From the NCBI GenBank assembly GCA_964423095.1, contig CAYRDI010000001.1:36957-100956 (forward strand): 64,000 nt of DNA, written 5' to 3'. Below the pieces are notes generated by a model. That model searched no databases, was not told the origin of the DNA, and saw only the letters and a program-made list of their open reading frames with translations. Source of the stretch: Micavibrio_A sp964423095 (GTDB taxonomy: Bacteria; Pseudomonadota; Alphaproteobacteria; Micavibrionales; Micavibrionaceae). Position numbers and translations under genes: made by a program. Below, piece by piece: positions 33,857 through 42,770 of this stretch; the stretch's first letter is position 1; every line of letters starts with the position of its first letter.

Positions 33857-33885
33857 AAAAGGGCGGCACTTGCCACCCTTTTTTT
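33857..33885. terminator. Terminator between msrA and ychF
   Basis: AAAAGGG-c-GGC (33857-33867) pairs with GCC-a-CCCTTTT around ACTT, with T's after it. The imperfect stem lies between convergent genes and can serve both. Confidence 0.75.
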
Positions 33886-34987
33886 ATACGTTGAATTTGA
33901 ACAGGATCACATCGCCATCCTGCACCACATATTCTTTGCCTTCCTGACGGAGCCGTCCGGCATCCTTCGCCCCTTGTTCGCCTTTCAGTGCCACATAATC
34001 GGCAAAGGAAATGACCTCGGCCTTAATGAAGCCGCGCTCAAAATCCGTGTGAATAACGCCGGCCGCCTGCGGGGCTTTTGCACCGACGGGAATGGTCCAT
34101 GCCCGCGCCTCTTTCGGCCCCACCGTAAAATAGGTTTGAAGGCCGAGGATTTTGTTGCCTGCACGGATAATTTTGTTCAACCCCGGTTCGCTAAGACCGA
34201 GCGTATCCAGAAATTCTTTCTTTTCCTCTTCGGTCGCCAGTTGGGATATTTCAGCTTCGATCGCCGCGCTGATCACCACCGCTTCGGTGCCTTGGGCCTT
34301 GGCCATATCCGCAACCTTTTTGGTCCATTCGTTTCCCATCGCGGCTTCGTCTTCGTTCACGTTGCAGACATACAAAATCGGTTTCGTCGTCATCAATTGC
34401 AGAATTTTGTAAAAACGCTTTTCATCCTCGTTTTCCGGCTGCACGGTACGGCCCGGCTTCCCGGCCTCAAGGGCGGCCTTTAAACGCATCATCAAATCCA
34501 ACTGGATTTTAGCATCCTTATCGCCGCTTTTGGCTTTCTTGGCCACGTTGTCCGCTTGTTTGGTCACAGATTCCAGATCGGCCAGCATCAATTCCGTTTC
34601 AATGATTTCCGCATCGCGCAGAGGATCAACCGATCCCTCCACATGCGTGATGTCGGAATTTTCAAAACAACGAAGAACATGGATAATGGCATCCGTTTCA
34701 CGGATATTGGCCAGAAATTTGTTACCCAGTCCTTCACCTTTGCTTGCGCCCTTTACCAAACCGGCAATATCAACGAATTCCAGCTGCGAGGGCACAATCT
34801 TTTGCGATCCACCGATCACCGCCAGTTGATCCAGCCGTTCATCCGGCACCGACACCAAAGCCGTGTTGGGTTCGATCGTGCAGAACGGATAGTTTGCCGC
34901 CTGTGCGGCTTGCGTCCCCGACAGCGCATTGGACAGCGTGGATTTTCCCACATTCGGCAACCCGACAATTCCGCAATTAAACCCCAT
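33884..34987 (-). CDS. ychF: YchF/OLA1-type ATPase
   Basis: A 367-residue P-loop NTPase of the Obg family that prefers ATP. G1 GLPNVGKST is at 9-17; the switch region NYPFCTIEPN and VDIAGLVKGASKGEGLGN are invariant in YchF. The TGS domain at the C-terminus (FTVGPKEARAWTIPVGAKAPQAAGVIHTDFERGFIKAEV) is complete. It acts on ribosomes and in the stress response. It lies two bases after pth, in the standard prs-rplY-pth-ychF order. Confidence 0.96.
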   Translation of the reverse strand: MGFNCGIVGLPNVGKSTLSNALSGTQAAQAANYPFCTIEPNTALVSVPDERLDQLAVIGGSQKIVPSQLEFVDIAGLVKGASKGEGLGNKFLANIRETDAIIHVLRCFENSDITHVEGSVDPLRDAEIIETELMLADLESVTKQADNVAKKAKSGDKDAKIQLDLMMRLKAALEAGKPGRTVQPENEDEKRFYKILQLMTTKPILYVCNVNEDEAAMGNEWTKKVADMAKAQGTEAVVISAAIEAEISQLATEEEKKEFLDTLGLSEPGLNKIIRAGNKILGLQTYFTVGPKEARAWTIPVGAKAPQAAGVIHTDFERGFIKAEVISFADYVALKGEQGAKDAGRLRQEGKEYVVQDGDVILFKFNV

Positions 34988-34989
34988 AT

Positions 34990-35628
34990 CTATTCTCCTT
35001 TCGGCGCGGGAAAATCCGCCGCCACTTTCGTCATATAATCTTCATGTCGCCCGCCGACAAAAAAAGACACATTCTTTGCCAATGCCGCAATCCAGTCCGG
35101 CAACCATTTTTGCTCGTCTTTGGAAAAATCACCCAGCACATGGCCCGTAACCCTATCTTTATCCCCCGGATGGCCGATGCCGAGCCGCACGCGCCAATAA
35201 TCTTGGGAATTTAAACACGCATCCATGGATTTGAGGCCGTTATGACCCGCGGCCCCGCCGCCTTTTTTCACACGCATCTTACCCGCCGCCAGATCCAGTT
35301 CATCGTGAAAGGCCACGATTCTGTTGGGCGTAACTTTATAAAACCGCGCAACCTTTTGCACGCACTGACCGGACAAATTCATAAACGTCATGGGTTTGAC
35401 CAGAACGACCTTTTCGCCGTCAATCCGGCCTTCGGTCAATTCACCTTCGAATTTTTTTGAAAAAGACGGCAAACCAAACTCATCGGCGATTTTATCGATC
35501 ACCATGAACCCGATATTGTGACGGTTGTTTTGATATTCCTTGCCCGGATTGCCGAGCCCGACCAAAATCCACATGGGAGCGTCCTGCGCGGTTCCTTTGG
35601 AAAAGAGGGAAAGAAGGCGGGAAAACAT
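34990..35628 (-). CDS. pth: Peptidyl-tRNA hydrolase
   Basis: A 212-residue enzyme that recycles peptidyl-tRNA dropped by ribosomes. LVGLGNPGKEYQNNRHNIGF (22-41) includes the catalytic His37; KPMTFMNLSG and HDELDLAAGKMRVKKGGGAAGHNGLKS follow. Compared with the family it has about 18 extra N-terminal residues (MFSRLLSLFSKGTAQDAP). The internal Met19 (start at 35574) would give the usual length, so the start is not settled. It is followed by ychF on the same strand. Confidence 0.95.
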   Translation of the reverse strand: MFSRLLSLFSKGTAQDAPMWILVGLGNPGKEYQNNRHNIGFMVIDKIADEFGLPSFSKKFEGELTEGRIDGEKVVLVKPMTFMNLSGQCVQKVARFYKVTPNRIVAFHDELDLAAGKMRVKKGGGAAGHNGLKSMDACLNSQDYWRVRLGIGHPGDKDRVTGHVLGDFSKDEQKWLPDWIAALAKNVSFFVGGRHEDYMTKVAADFPAPKGE

Positions 35629-35655
35629 GAATATCCTCCCGCCTTCTTATAAATA

Positions 35656-36345
35656 TTACTTCTTCTCTTCTTTTTTGCCTTCTGCGGCACCTTCGGCACC
35701 GGCAGCAGCAGCGGCAGCGGCCTCGGCTTCAGCAGCAACAGCGGCTTTTTCAGCATTCAGCGCATCTTCTTCTTCGAGCAGCATACGCGGCGCGGCAATC
35801 GTGGCGATCGTCACATCACGGGAATAGGAAGAACGCGTGCCGTTCGGCAATTTGACTGCGCCGATACGGATTGCATCGCCGATTTCGGCGGCCGACAGAT
35901 CCACTTCGATCATTTCCGGAATTTCGGTCGCCTTGCAAACCAGTTCCAGTTCGTGACGCACGATGGTCAAAGAACCGCCAGCCTTGACGCCCGGGCATTT
36001 TTCTTCGTTCAGGAATTCCACCGGAACAGCGACGACGATTTCCGTCTTCGGCGTTACGCGCATGAAATCAACGTGCAGGACGTTATCCGATACCGGGTGA
36101 ACCTGAACATCACGGACCAGAACCAGTTGTTTCTTGCCACCGACATCAAGATCGCACAGGTTCGTGAACATGTGGCCTTTGTGGTATTCGATCGTCACTT
36201 CCTTTACCGGAAGAGCGATGGTTTCGGCATCTTTGGCATCGCCATAGATGACTGCGGGGATTTTATGTTCGCGGCGAAGAGCGCGGGCGACCCCTTTACC
36301 TGCCCGGTCCCGTTTTTCCGCTGACAAAGTATAGTGCTTTGACAT
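35656..36345 (-). CDS. rplY: 50S ribosomal protein L25, general stress Ctc type
   Basis: A 229-residue L25/Ctc protein that binds 5S rRNA. The N-terminal L25 domain (about 5-95; REHKIPAVIYGD, HVDFMRV) is followed by the TL5/CTC beta domain (about 96-185; VPVEFLNEEKCPGVKAGG, EVDLSAAEIGDAIRIGAVKLP). The last 35 residues are an Ala/Glu/Lys tail (EAEAAAAAAAGAEG) of low complexity. It sits between prs and pth, the usual order. Confidence 0.95.
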   Translation of the reverse strand: MSKHYTLSAEKRDRAGKGVARALRREHKIPAVIYGDAKDAETIALPVKEVTIEYHKGHMFTNLCDLDVGGKKQLVLVRDVQVHPVSDNVLHVDFMRVTPKTEIVVAVPVEFLNEEKCPGVKAGGSLTIVRHELELVCKATEIPEMIEVDLSAAEIGDAIRIGAVKLPNGTRSSYSRDVTIATIAAPRMLLEEEDALNAEKAAVAAEAEAAAAAAAGAEGAAEGKKEEKK

Positions 36346-36445
36346 GGTTTAGTTTCCTTTTCTATCAATAGGTTAGCGGCAGCCTCCAGGGGTGCTGCGC
36401 GCACTGGCCGCACTTAAGCGGAAAAAAGGCGGAAAAGCAAGGGAA

Positions 36446-37453
36446 TTANNNNNNNNNNNNNNNNNNNNNNNNNNNNNNNNNNNNNNNNNNNNNNNNNNNN
36501 NNNNNNNNNNNNNNNNNNNNNNNNNNNNNNNNNNNNNNNNNNNNNNNNTCCTCGCTGATCCGTTTCATGGCTTCACCGATCAGTGGCGCGATGCCGAGCT
36601 GTTCGATATTCGCGCACATCCGCACGGCTTCGGTTGCCGCAATCGAATCGGTAATCACGAGTTTTTCAAGCGGGCTGCTCGCCACACGCGCCACCGCTCC
36701 ACCGGACAGAACACCATGCACGATATAGGCGTAAATACGTTTGGCACCGGCATTTTTCAGCGCGACAGCCGCATTGCAGAGCGTACCGGCGGAATCAACA
36801 ATATCGTCCACCAGAATACAATCCTTGCCTTCAACTTCACCGATGATGTTCATCACTTCGGACACGCCCGCTTTTTCACGGCGTTTGTCGATGATGGCCA
36901 GATCCGTGTTCAGCTTTTTTGCCATAGCGCGGGCGCGGACAACGCCGCCAACATCCGGGGATACCATCACGGTTTCTTCGGGCGTAAAAAGTTTTTCCAT
37001 GTGCGGGAAGAAAATCGGCGCGATGTGCAGATTGTCGGTCGGGATATCGAAGAACCCCTGAATCTGGCCTGCGTGCAATTCCAGCGTCAGAACACGGTCG
37101 GCCCCCGCCGCCGTAATCATATTGGCCACCAGCTTGGCGGAGATCGGCGTCCGTCCACCGGTTTTGCGATCCTGGCGCGCATAGCCGAAATACGGCAGCA
37201 CCGCCGTGATCCGCCGTGCGGAACCGCGTTTCAACGCATCGATCGTAATCAGCAATTCCATCAGGTTGTCGTTCGCGGGATAGGACGTGGATTGCACCAC
37301 AAACACATCTTCGCCGCGGACGTTTTCAAGAATTTCGACAAAAACCTCCATATCGGAGAAGCGACGGATGCTGGCCTTGGCCACGGGAACGCCCAGATAG
37401 GCCGAAATGGCGTCGGCAAGCGGGCGATTGGAGTTACCACCGATGATAATCAT
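36446..37453 (-). CDS. prs: Ribose-phosphate pyrophosphokinase, 3' end lost in an assembly gap
   Basis: PRPP synthetase makes PRPP from ribose 5-phosphate and ATP for nucleotide, His and Trp synthesis. Visible residues 1-301 include RRFSDMEVFVEI, the flexible-loop segment YARQDRKTGGRTPISAK, HAGQIQGFF and the PRPP-binding VDDIVDSAGTL. About 12-15 C-terminal residues lie in the 100-N gap. A TAA at 36446-36448 is in frame only if the gap size were exact. I chose ATG 37453 (MIIIGGNSNRPLA), the normal start; the longer N-terminus is not conserved. It follows pgeF. Confidence 0.93.
   Translation of the reverse strand: MIIIGGNSNRPLADAISAYLGVPVAKASIRRFSDMEVFVEILENVRGEDVFVVQSTSYPANDNLMELLITIDALKRGSARRITAVLPYFGYARQDRKTGGRTPISAKLVANMITAAGADRVLTLELHAGQIQGFFDIPTDNLHIAPIFFPHMEKLFTPEETVMVSPDVGGVVRARAMAKKLNTDLAIIDKRREKAGVSEVMNIIGEVEGKDCILVDDIVDSAGTLCNAAVALKNAGAKRIYAYIVHGVLSGGAVARVASSPLEKLVITDSIAATEAVRMCANIEQLGIAPLIGEAMKRISEXXXXXXXXXXXXXXXXXXXXXXXXXXXXXXXXXX
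36449..36548. other. Assembly gap of 100 N at the 3' end of prs
   Basis: Exactly 100 N, the usual placeholder for unknown size. The missing piece should hold the last dozen or so prs codons, and possibly extra sequence. Confidence 0.95.
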
Positions 37454-37526
37454 CTGATTTTCCAAAAAATTATTGTTTTGCTCGGACGCACTATAGAAAA
37501 ACAGGCGGGCCAAAAGCAACCTGATT

Positions 37527-38318
37527 CTAACCCTTAATCACAATCGCAGACATTTCCCGCCCGTAATCCGGCTCTCCCCGATGGGTTGCCCGCCGGAAAG
37601 AAAAGAAATCCGCCTCCCGCGCATAGGTATCCAGCCCCATCAAGCGCACGGTTTTGACCCCCGCGAGGGCCAGCCGGAAGGCAATATAGCCCGGCAGATC
37701 GAACATCATGTGACCCGGTTTACGGGCCGCCTTGAAGAACCGGTCGGCTTCGTCATGCTTAAGGATAAACGGCTTGGCAAAATCCGGCCCGACCTCGTAT
37801 GACCCCTGCATGATGCACGGGCCGACACAGGCCACGATCGTTTTCGGCAATGCGCCCACTTGCACCATCTTTGAAACGGTATCATCCAGAACGCCGCCCA
37901 AAGCCCCGCCCCATCCGGCATGGGCTGCACCCACCACAGGCGCACCACTCTCTTTGCGCCCCGTAAAAAGCACAGGCCCGCAATCCGCCGTCAAAACACC
38001 GATGGCAAGCCCCGCAACATCGGTGACCAAAGCATCGGCCTTTGGCCGCGCCTCTCCTTCCCCAACATGCGTATCTATTGATAAACAATCACCCGAATGA
38101 CATTGCCACAGGGTTGATACACGCCCATCCGGCGCACCAAGAATTTTTGCAACAATGCTGCGGTTTTTTGCAATATCCTGCTGGTCATCGCTCGACCCTG
38201 TGCCGCAGTTAAGCGACGCATAAATCCCCTTACTCACCCCGCCCTGGCGACCGAAGAAACCATAGGCGATTTGATCCCCGCATTCCTCATCGAACACACT
38301 GTCCCTATAGACGTTCAT
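37527..38318 (-). CDS. pgeF: Peptidoglycan editing factor PgeF (multicopper laccase-like, DUF152)
   Basis: A 263-residue Cu/Zn laccase-domain protein (YfiH, DUF152). PgeF removes UDP-MurNAc-L-Ser, keeping Ser out of peptidoglycan. Motifs are YGFFGRQGGVSKGIYASLNCG, QCHSGD, TADCGPVLF, GAAHAGWGG, and CVGPCIMQGSYEV near the end. The metal ligands (His in QCHSGD, Cys in TADCGP, His in AAHAGW) are all present. I chose ATG 38318, 14 bases inside the end of the preceding gene and with GGGG before it. The gene sits in the lgt-midA-pgeF-prs run. Confidence 0.92.
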   Translation of the reverse strand: MNVYRDSVFDEECGDQIAYGFFGRQGGVSKGIYASLNCGTGSSDDQQDIAKNRSIVAKILGAPDGRVSTLWQCHSGDCLSIDTHVGEGEARPKADALVTDVAGLAIGVLTADCGPVLFTGRKESGAPVVGAAHAGWGGALGGVLDDTVSKMVQVGALPKTIVACVGPCIMQGSYEVGPDFAKPFILKHDEADRFFKAARKPGHMMFDLPGYIAFRLALAGVKTVRLMGLDTYAREADFFSFRRATHRGEPDYGREMSAIVIKG

Positions 38319-39402
38319 GAAACCCCGCAATGTCGATTTGTGGATCATGGCAAAGGGCCAACACCTTGAACAACGATCCCATCTGGTCCGTATCGATAAG
38401 GCGTTTGAGGCCGGAATCCAGATCGACCTTTTGCGCCTCGCTTGCATTGACTTTGAGCCGTTCCGCCCGCACGTCAATGCCCAGCTCTTTTAAAAATGCA
38501 CCTTGTATCGTCGGCCCGTGAACAGCCAGTCCGTCACCCAAAGCAATCCGCGCGACATTTTCAAAGTCTACATGGGCGGTTAAATCGCACATACCGGGCG
38601 TATCGAATATATTCGTATATTGATGTTTTTTGACGGCTTGAAGGGTATCCCCCATGGCAGAACGAGCATGTCCATAATCTAAAAACAACGCGACACCCGA
38701 TTGTTTTTTCAACAAATTATCCACAGACTTAATAAGATGGTTTAAGATGGGCGAAACTTCGTAAACCCCCTCCTCTTCCGCTTTGCGTAACGGCGGCGTC
38801 AGATGCGTTAAAAGTACAGGATCGACCTCTTTTTCGCCAAACGTGAACGTATCGTTTTGGTCCAATCCGATCACACGTTCGCGCCATGCCCCGCTGTTCC
38901 CCACCAATTGGCGCACAGGCAGGGCATCGAGAAATTCATTGGCCACGATGATCACAGGAATCGAGGTTGGCAGCCGCGCAAGATCACCAATCCAGACCGG
39001 ATCGTAAGCACCCAGTTTCTGGTTTTGGAGTGCCTGAAGCGTCGGGCTCATCTCCATCAGGTATAATTTTTTGGCGTCATGAAAACCGGGCATGGCTTTT
39101 GTGGTGCGGAGGATATCGTCCATCAACGTCCCGCGCCCAGGGCCGAGTTCCACCAGTGCGAATTCTTTGGGGCTGCCCAATTTTACCCACAGGTCGGCAC
39201 ACCACATTCCGATCATTTCCCCGAACATCTGGGAAATTTCCGGTGCGGTCGTAAAATCCCCCGCCGCCCCGAACGGATCACGCGTCATGTAATACCCGTA
39301 TTGGGGATGGCCAAGGCACAGGGCCATATATTCACCCACGTCCATGGGGCCGATCTGGCGGATACGGCTTTTTAAAAGATCACCGAGCGGCGATGAGTCC
39401 AT
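38305..39402 (-). CDS. SAM-dependent methyltransferase, MidA/NDUFAF7 family
   Basis: A 365-residue protein of the MidA (DUF185) family, related to the human complex I assembly methyltransferase NDUFAF7. The N-terminus IGPMDVGEYMALCLGHPQYGYYMTRDPFGAAGDFTTAPEISQMFGEMIG is diagnostic. The SAM-binding VELGPGRGTLMDDIL and ANEFLDALPVRQ also fit. It probably methylates an Arg of NuoD-type complex I subunits, by homology. It overlaps lgt by 23 bases and pgeF by 14, so all three are translationally linked. Confidence 0.92.
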   Translation of the reverse strand: MDSSPLGDLLKSRIRQIGPMDVGEYMALCLGHPQYGYYMTRDPFGAAGDFTTAPEISQMFGEMIGMWCADLWVKLGSPKEFALVELGPGRGTLMDDILRTTKAMPGFHDAKKLYLMEMSPTLQALQNQKLGAYDPVWIGDLARLPTSIPVIIVANEFLDALPVRQLVGNSGAWRERVIGLDQNDTFTFGEKEVDPVLLTHLTPPLRKAEEEGVYEVSPILNHLIKSVDNLLKKQSGVALFLDYGHARSAMGDTLQAVKKHQYTNIFDTPGMCDLTAHVDFENVARIALGDGLAVHGPTIQGAFLKELGIDVRAERLKVNASEAQKVDLDSGLKRLIDTDQMGSLFKVLALCHDPQIDIAGFHERL

Positions 39403-40198
39403 GTGGCCTCCGCATCGCCAGTGTGATGAACGTCACGCCAACCACAATCATCGGGATACAGAGGATTTGACCCATGGTCAGCCCGAAGGTCAGATACCCC
39501 AGATACCAATCCGGTTCACGGAAGTTTTCAACGAACATCCGGCACAGCCCGTAACCCGCCAGAAACGCACCGCCGATAATGCCGGGACGGTTGCGGATTT
39601 TTTCATTGTGCGCGAGCAAGGACAGGATCACGAACAAAAGCACACCTTCCAACGCGGCTTCGAACAACTGGCTTGGGTAACGGGGTTCAGGCCCACCGCC
39701 CGGAAAGACCATGCCGATGGGCGATTGCGTCACACGGCCGTAAAGCTCGCCGTTGATAAAGTTGGCGATCCGCCCGAAAAATAAACCGATGGTGCAGCAA
39801 AGCGCCGCAAGGTCCCCCAGCCGGAACATCGGAATCCCCCGCACGAGCGCATAGGCGATGAGCGAGATAATCACGCCCAGCGCGCCACCATGAAACGACA
39901 TGCCGCCATGCCAGAGTTCAAGCATTTCCAAGGGATGCGAAAAGTAATAGGCCGGCTGGTAAAAGAGGATATAGCCCAAACGCCCGCCAAGAATGATCCC
40001 CAGCACCGCAAAGGGAAGATAATCATCCACATCAACGCGGTTCGGGCGTGCGCACTTGGGTTCGTCTTTTGCCACGATATAGCGGGCATACGCCCAGCCG
40101 AGGAGAATGCCCGCAAGGTAAGCGAGCGCATACCAGCGGATTTGAAGGGGGCCGATGGCCACCGCCACCGGATCGATGTGAGGATATGTGAGTGCCAT
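39380..40198 (-). CDS. lgt: Prolipoprotein diacylglyceryl transferase
   Basis: A 272-residue inner-membrane enzyme that adds diacylglycerol to the lipobox Cys of prolipoproteins, such as those at 20503, 21478 and 40321. About seven TM segments. YPHIDPVAVAIGPLQIRWYALAYLAGI opens the protein; HGGMSFHGGALG and GRIANFINGELYGR, with the conserved Arg and Asn-Glu, are the signature. It begins the lgt-midA-pgeF run. Confidence 0.96.
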   Translation of the reverse strand: MALTYPHIDPVAVAIGPLQIRWYALAYLAGILLGWAYARYIVAKDEPKCARPNRVDVDDYLPFAVLGIILGGRLGYILFYQPAYYFSHPLEMLELWHGGMSFHGGALGVIISLIAYALVRGIPMFRLGDLAALCCTIGLFFGRIANFINGELYGRVTQSPIGMVFPGGGPEPRYPSQLFEAALEGVLLFVILSLLAHNEKIRNRPGIIGGAFLAGYGLCRMFVENFREPDWYLGYLTFGLTMGQILCIPMIVVGVTFITLAMRRPHGLIAAR

Positions 40199-40320
40199 GG
40201 CGCGGGACTATAGGCATTCTGTGCATCTAAATAAACCCCTCTTCACACCCACAATCGCCAAAGCTGTTGCGATTTTTATGAACCCGTGTATGGGTATACA
40301 GATATTTTAAGAGGATATTT

Positions 40321-41217
40321 ATGAAATACTTATCTGTGGTTATGGGTGTATTATGTTTAACGGCGTGCGCAGGTTCTGCTTATCGTTTGCCGGATGTCAA
40401 TGAAGCCGATATACAGTCTATGAATAAGAAAATAGCTGCAAGCCGCGGCACTATAAAAACATACGACAGAACAGATAAAGCAAACAGGCAGCTTGTAGAA
40501 AACGCCGCAAAGCGGCTCATAAAAAATGCAAAACCATTGTGCAAGTATACAGGCTATCAAAGCTGTTACTTTGAGGTCATATACAAACCAGACAGCACAT
40601 TCAATGCCTTCGCCAGCGAGAATAATAAAATTACAATCTATCGCGGCCTTGTTCAACACCTAAAAAACTCCGATGAAGTCGCTGCGGTCATCGCCCATGA
40701 AATGGGTCACCACCTTGCCAATCACAATCAAGAAAAAACACAAAATGCTGCTACAGGAGCCGCAATATCAGGCATATTGACCGCCGTATTGTTGGGTGCT
40801 GCCGGAGCGAACAACCCCTACTACACGCAGTATCAGGCAGCGCAAAACCAAAAAACGGTCGAGGATATGATGAATGCAGGGGCCAGCATAGGGGCCCTTA
40901 GTTATTCCAAAGAGCAAGAACGGGAAGCAGACCTTCTGGGAATATACCTTTTATCCCGGGCTGGTTATAACCTTAGACGTGCGCAGAATGTTATGCTGGT
41001 TCTCGCCGATGAAGCAGGCGAAAAAGATACCAGCCGTGCGGCTTTCATGGATTCTCACCCCGCAGGAATCGAGCGCTTTGTTGCTTGGGAAAAGGCAATA
41101 GACGAAGTCAGCAAAAACCCGTCAAAACTTCCCTATATCAAAGAACAGCCTACGAACAAAACTGCGAAGAAGCCGCAGCAAAAAAAGAATTTAGGCAAAG
41201 ATAAAAACAAGTCCTAA
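40321..41217 (+). CDS. M48 family metalloprotease lipoprotein
   Basis: A 298-residue lipoprotein (lipobox LTAC, Cys16) with the zinc motif HEMGHH (126-131) and a downstream EREADLLG whose Glu is the third ligand. The domain is the short BepA/LoiP-type M48 peptidase without TPR repeats. The tail is Lys/Gln/Asn-rich. It probably acts on outer-membrane proteins from the periplasmic face. GAGGATATTT precedes the ATG. Base composition is plainly more AT-rich than neighbours (lgt, hldD), with codons such as TTA and ATA, so it may have arrived by transfer. Confidence 0.9.
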   Translation: MKYLSVVMGVLCLTACAGSAYRLPDVNEADIQSMNKKIAASRGTIKTYDRTDKANRQLVENAAKRLIKNAKPLCKYTGYQSCYFEVIYKPDSTFNAFASENNKITIYRGLVQHLKNSDEVAAVIAHEMGHHLANHNQEKTQNAATGAAISGILTAVLLGAAGANNPYYTQYQAAQNQKTVEDMMNAGASIGALSYSKEQEREADLLGIYLLSRAGYNLRRAQNVMLVLADEAGEKDTSRAAFMDSHPAGIERFVAWEKAIDEVSKNPSKLPYIKEQPTNKTAKKPQQKKNLGKDKNKS

Positions 41218-41266
41218 GTACATAAAGACGATCTACAGATGTCCGCCTTTTCTTATATAGTTTAAA

Positions 41267-42256
41267 TTACCGGAACGGGTCGGCCTTGGATAAATAACCC
41301 TTCACGTATTTGTCGATTCCGTCTTCAAGTTCGGTAAAGGGTTTGGTGTATCCCGCCGCGCGGATCTTGGCCATATCGGCCTGCGTGTAATATTGGTATT
41401 TGTCCCGTAACGTGACGGGCATATCCATATAGTTGATTTTTGAAGGCTTGCCCGATGCCTTGAACGTGGCTTCGGCCAGATCTTTGAAAGACCGTGCCTT
41501 GCCCGTCCCCACATTGAACAGCCCGTTGACCTTCGGATTGTCGTAAAGCCAGAGCATGACATCCACGCAATCCCCCACCCACACGAAATCACGGAGCTGG
41601 CCACCATCCTCATAATCGGGATGATGGGATTTGAACAACCGTGCCGCCGCCCCCGCCATCACCTGCGGATACAGCTTGCAGACCACGCTCATCTGATCAC
41701 CCTTGTGATATTCGTTGGGGCCATAGACGTTGAAAAACTTCAATCCCGCCCATTGCGCGGGCAAATCTTCCGAATGGCTTTCCACCACGCGGGCGATCCG
41801 CCGGTCGAACACATGCTTGCTCCACCCGTAAGGATTGAGCGGCATCAGATGTTTCAGGCTGTCGATATCCTGATGGTCCTTGAACCCGTGGCTGCCATCG
41901 CCGTAGGTGGCCGCGCTGGAGGCATAGACCAGCCGTTTTTTGTTTTTCCAGCACCATTTCCAGATGCGGCGCGAGAGAACGAAGTTTGTATCGATGATCA
42001 GATCGGCATCGGTTTCCGTGGTCGATGAAATGGCCCCCAAATGGAAAATCATTTCAATGTCATCCGCGTGGCTGTTCAGGTAATCAAACAACCGGTCGGG
42101 ATGCACCACATCGCGGATTTCGCGTTTGGCAATGTTGCGCCATTTGTCTTCGCTGCCCAACACATCGCAGACGACGATGTCGGACACGCCATGCGCTTCC
42201 AGCCCGGCCACCAGATTGGACCCGATAAATCCCGTACCGCCCGTAACTATGATCAT
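41267..42256 (-). CDS. hldD: ADP-L-glycero-D-manno-heptose-6-epimerase
   Basis: A 329-residue extended SDR that makes ADP-L-glycero-D-manno-heptose for LPS core. The Rossmann loop VTGGTGFIGSN (4-14), FHLGAISSTTETDADLI, SSAATYG, and YGWSKHVFDR with the Tyr-x-x-x-Lys pair are all present, as is FFNVYGPNEYHKGDQMSVV. HldD is distinguished from other epimerases by HLGAISSTTE and NEYHKG. This implies an LPS core containing heptose. It is a single gene, convergent with the M48 lipoprotein. Confidence 0.95.
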   Translation of the reverse strand: MIIVTGGTGFIGSNLVAGLEAHGVSDIVVCDVLGSEDKWRNIAKREIRDVVHPDRLFDYLNSHADDIEMIFHLGAISSTTETDADLIIDTNFVLSRRIWKWCWKNKKRLVYASSAATYGDGSHGFKDHQDIDSLKHLMPLNPYGWSKHVFDRRIARVVESHSEDLPAQWAGLKFFNVYGPNEYHKGDQMSVVCKLYPQVMAGAAARLFKSHHPDYEDGGQLRDFVWVGDCVDVMLWLYDNPKVNGLFNVGTGKARSFKDLAEATFKASGKPSKINYMDMPVTLRDKYQYYTQADMAKIRAAGYTKPFTELEDGIDKYVKGYLSKADPFR

Positions 42257-42470
42257 GGAAAACCTCTTTTTCTGACGATTCCATCGTACAGGATTTTTCT
42301 TAACAATCCACCCCTACCGCCCGCCCCGCACAACCGGTTAACAGAATCCTAAAACAAACGAACAGTGGATATGTGCACAACTTTTTGACGGTTTCGTTGC
42401 TCCGACTCTGTGGCGGATGTTAAAAACGCTCCTCGTAGAAACAACCTTGTTCCGAGTCTGTCAAACCCCC

Positions 42471-42770
42471 ATGAAGCCCGACCCGCGCATTTTCGATGAC
42501 CTGACCCGCATGGCCGGCGGGGCCATGAATGTGTTTTCGGGCATTCGGGAACAGATTTTAAATGATGTCCGCACCCGCATGGATGACATGGCGGCGAGGA
42601 TGGATTTGATCCCGCGCGAAGATTTCGACCGGCTGGAGGCACAGGTCAAGGCCCTTCAAAAACGCATCGACGCGCTCGAAGGCAACAAAAAACCGGCCGC
42701 CGCCAAGCCGCAAAAAACGGCACCAGCGAAAAACACGACAAAAAAGAAAACGGGGAAGAAAAAATCATGA
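42471..42770 (+). CDS. UbiK/BMFP family accessory factor
   Basis: A 99-residue protein of the BMFP (DUF526)/UbiK type: KPDPRIFDDLTRMAGGAMNVFSGIREQI, then a coiled coil LIPREDFDRLEAQVKALQKRIDALEG, and a Lys/Ala tail. UbiK aids ubiquinone synthesis under aerobic growth; the family also includes membrane-fusogenic proteins. I chose ATG 42471 for the family start. The stop overlaps the ybjN start as ATGA. The Lys-rich tail is normal for the family. Confidence 0.87.
   Translation: MKPDPRIFDDLTRMAGGAMNVFSGIREQILNDVRTRMDDMAARMDLIPREDFDRLEAQVKALQKRIDALEGNKKPAAAKPQKTAPAKNTTKKKTGKKKS

Noticed and set aside
42380..42470. Near-repeat TTGCTCCGACTCTGT / TTGTTCCGAGTCTGT before the UbiK gene
   Set aside because: Only two imperfect 15-base copies. 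No third copy and no symmetry to suggest an operator.
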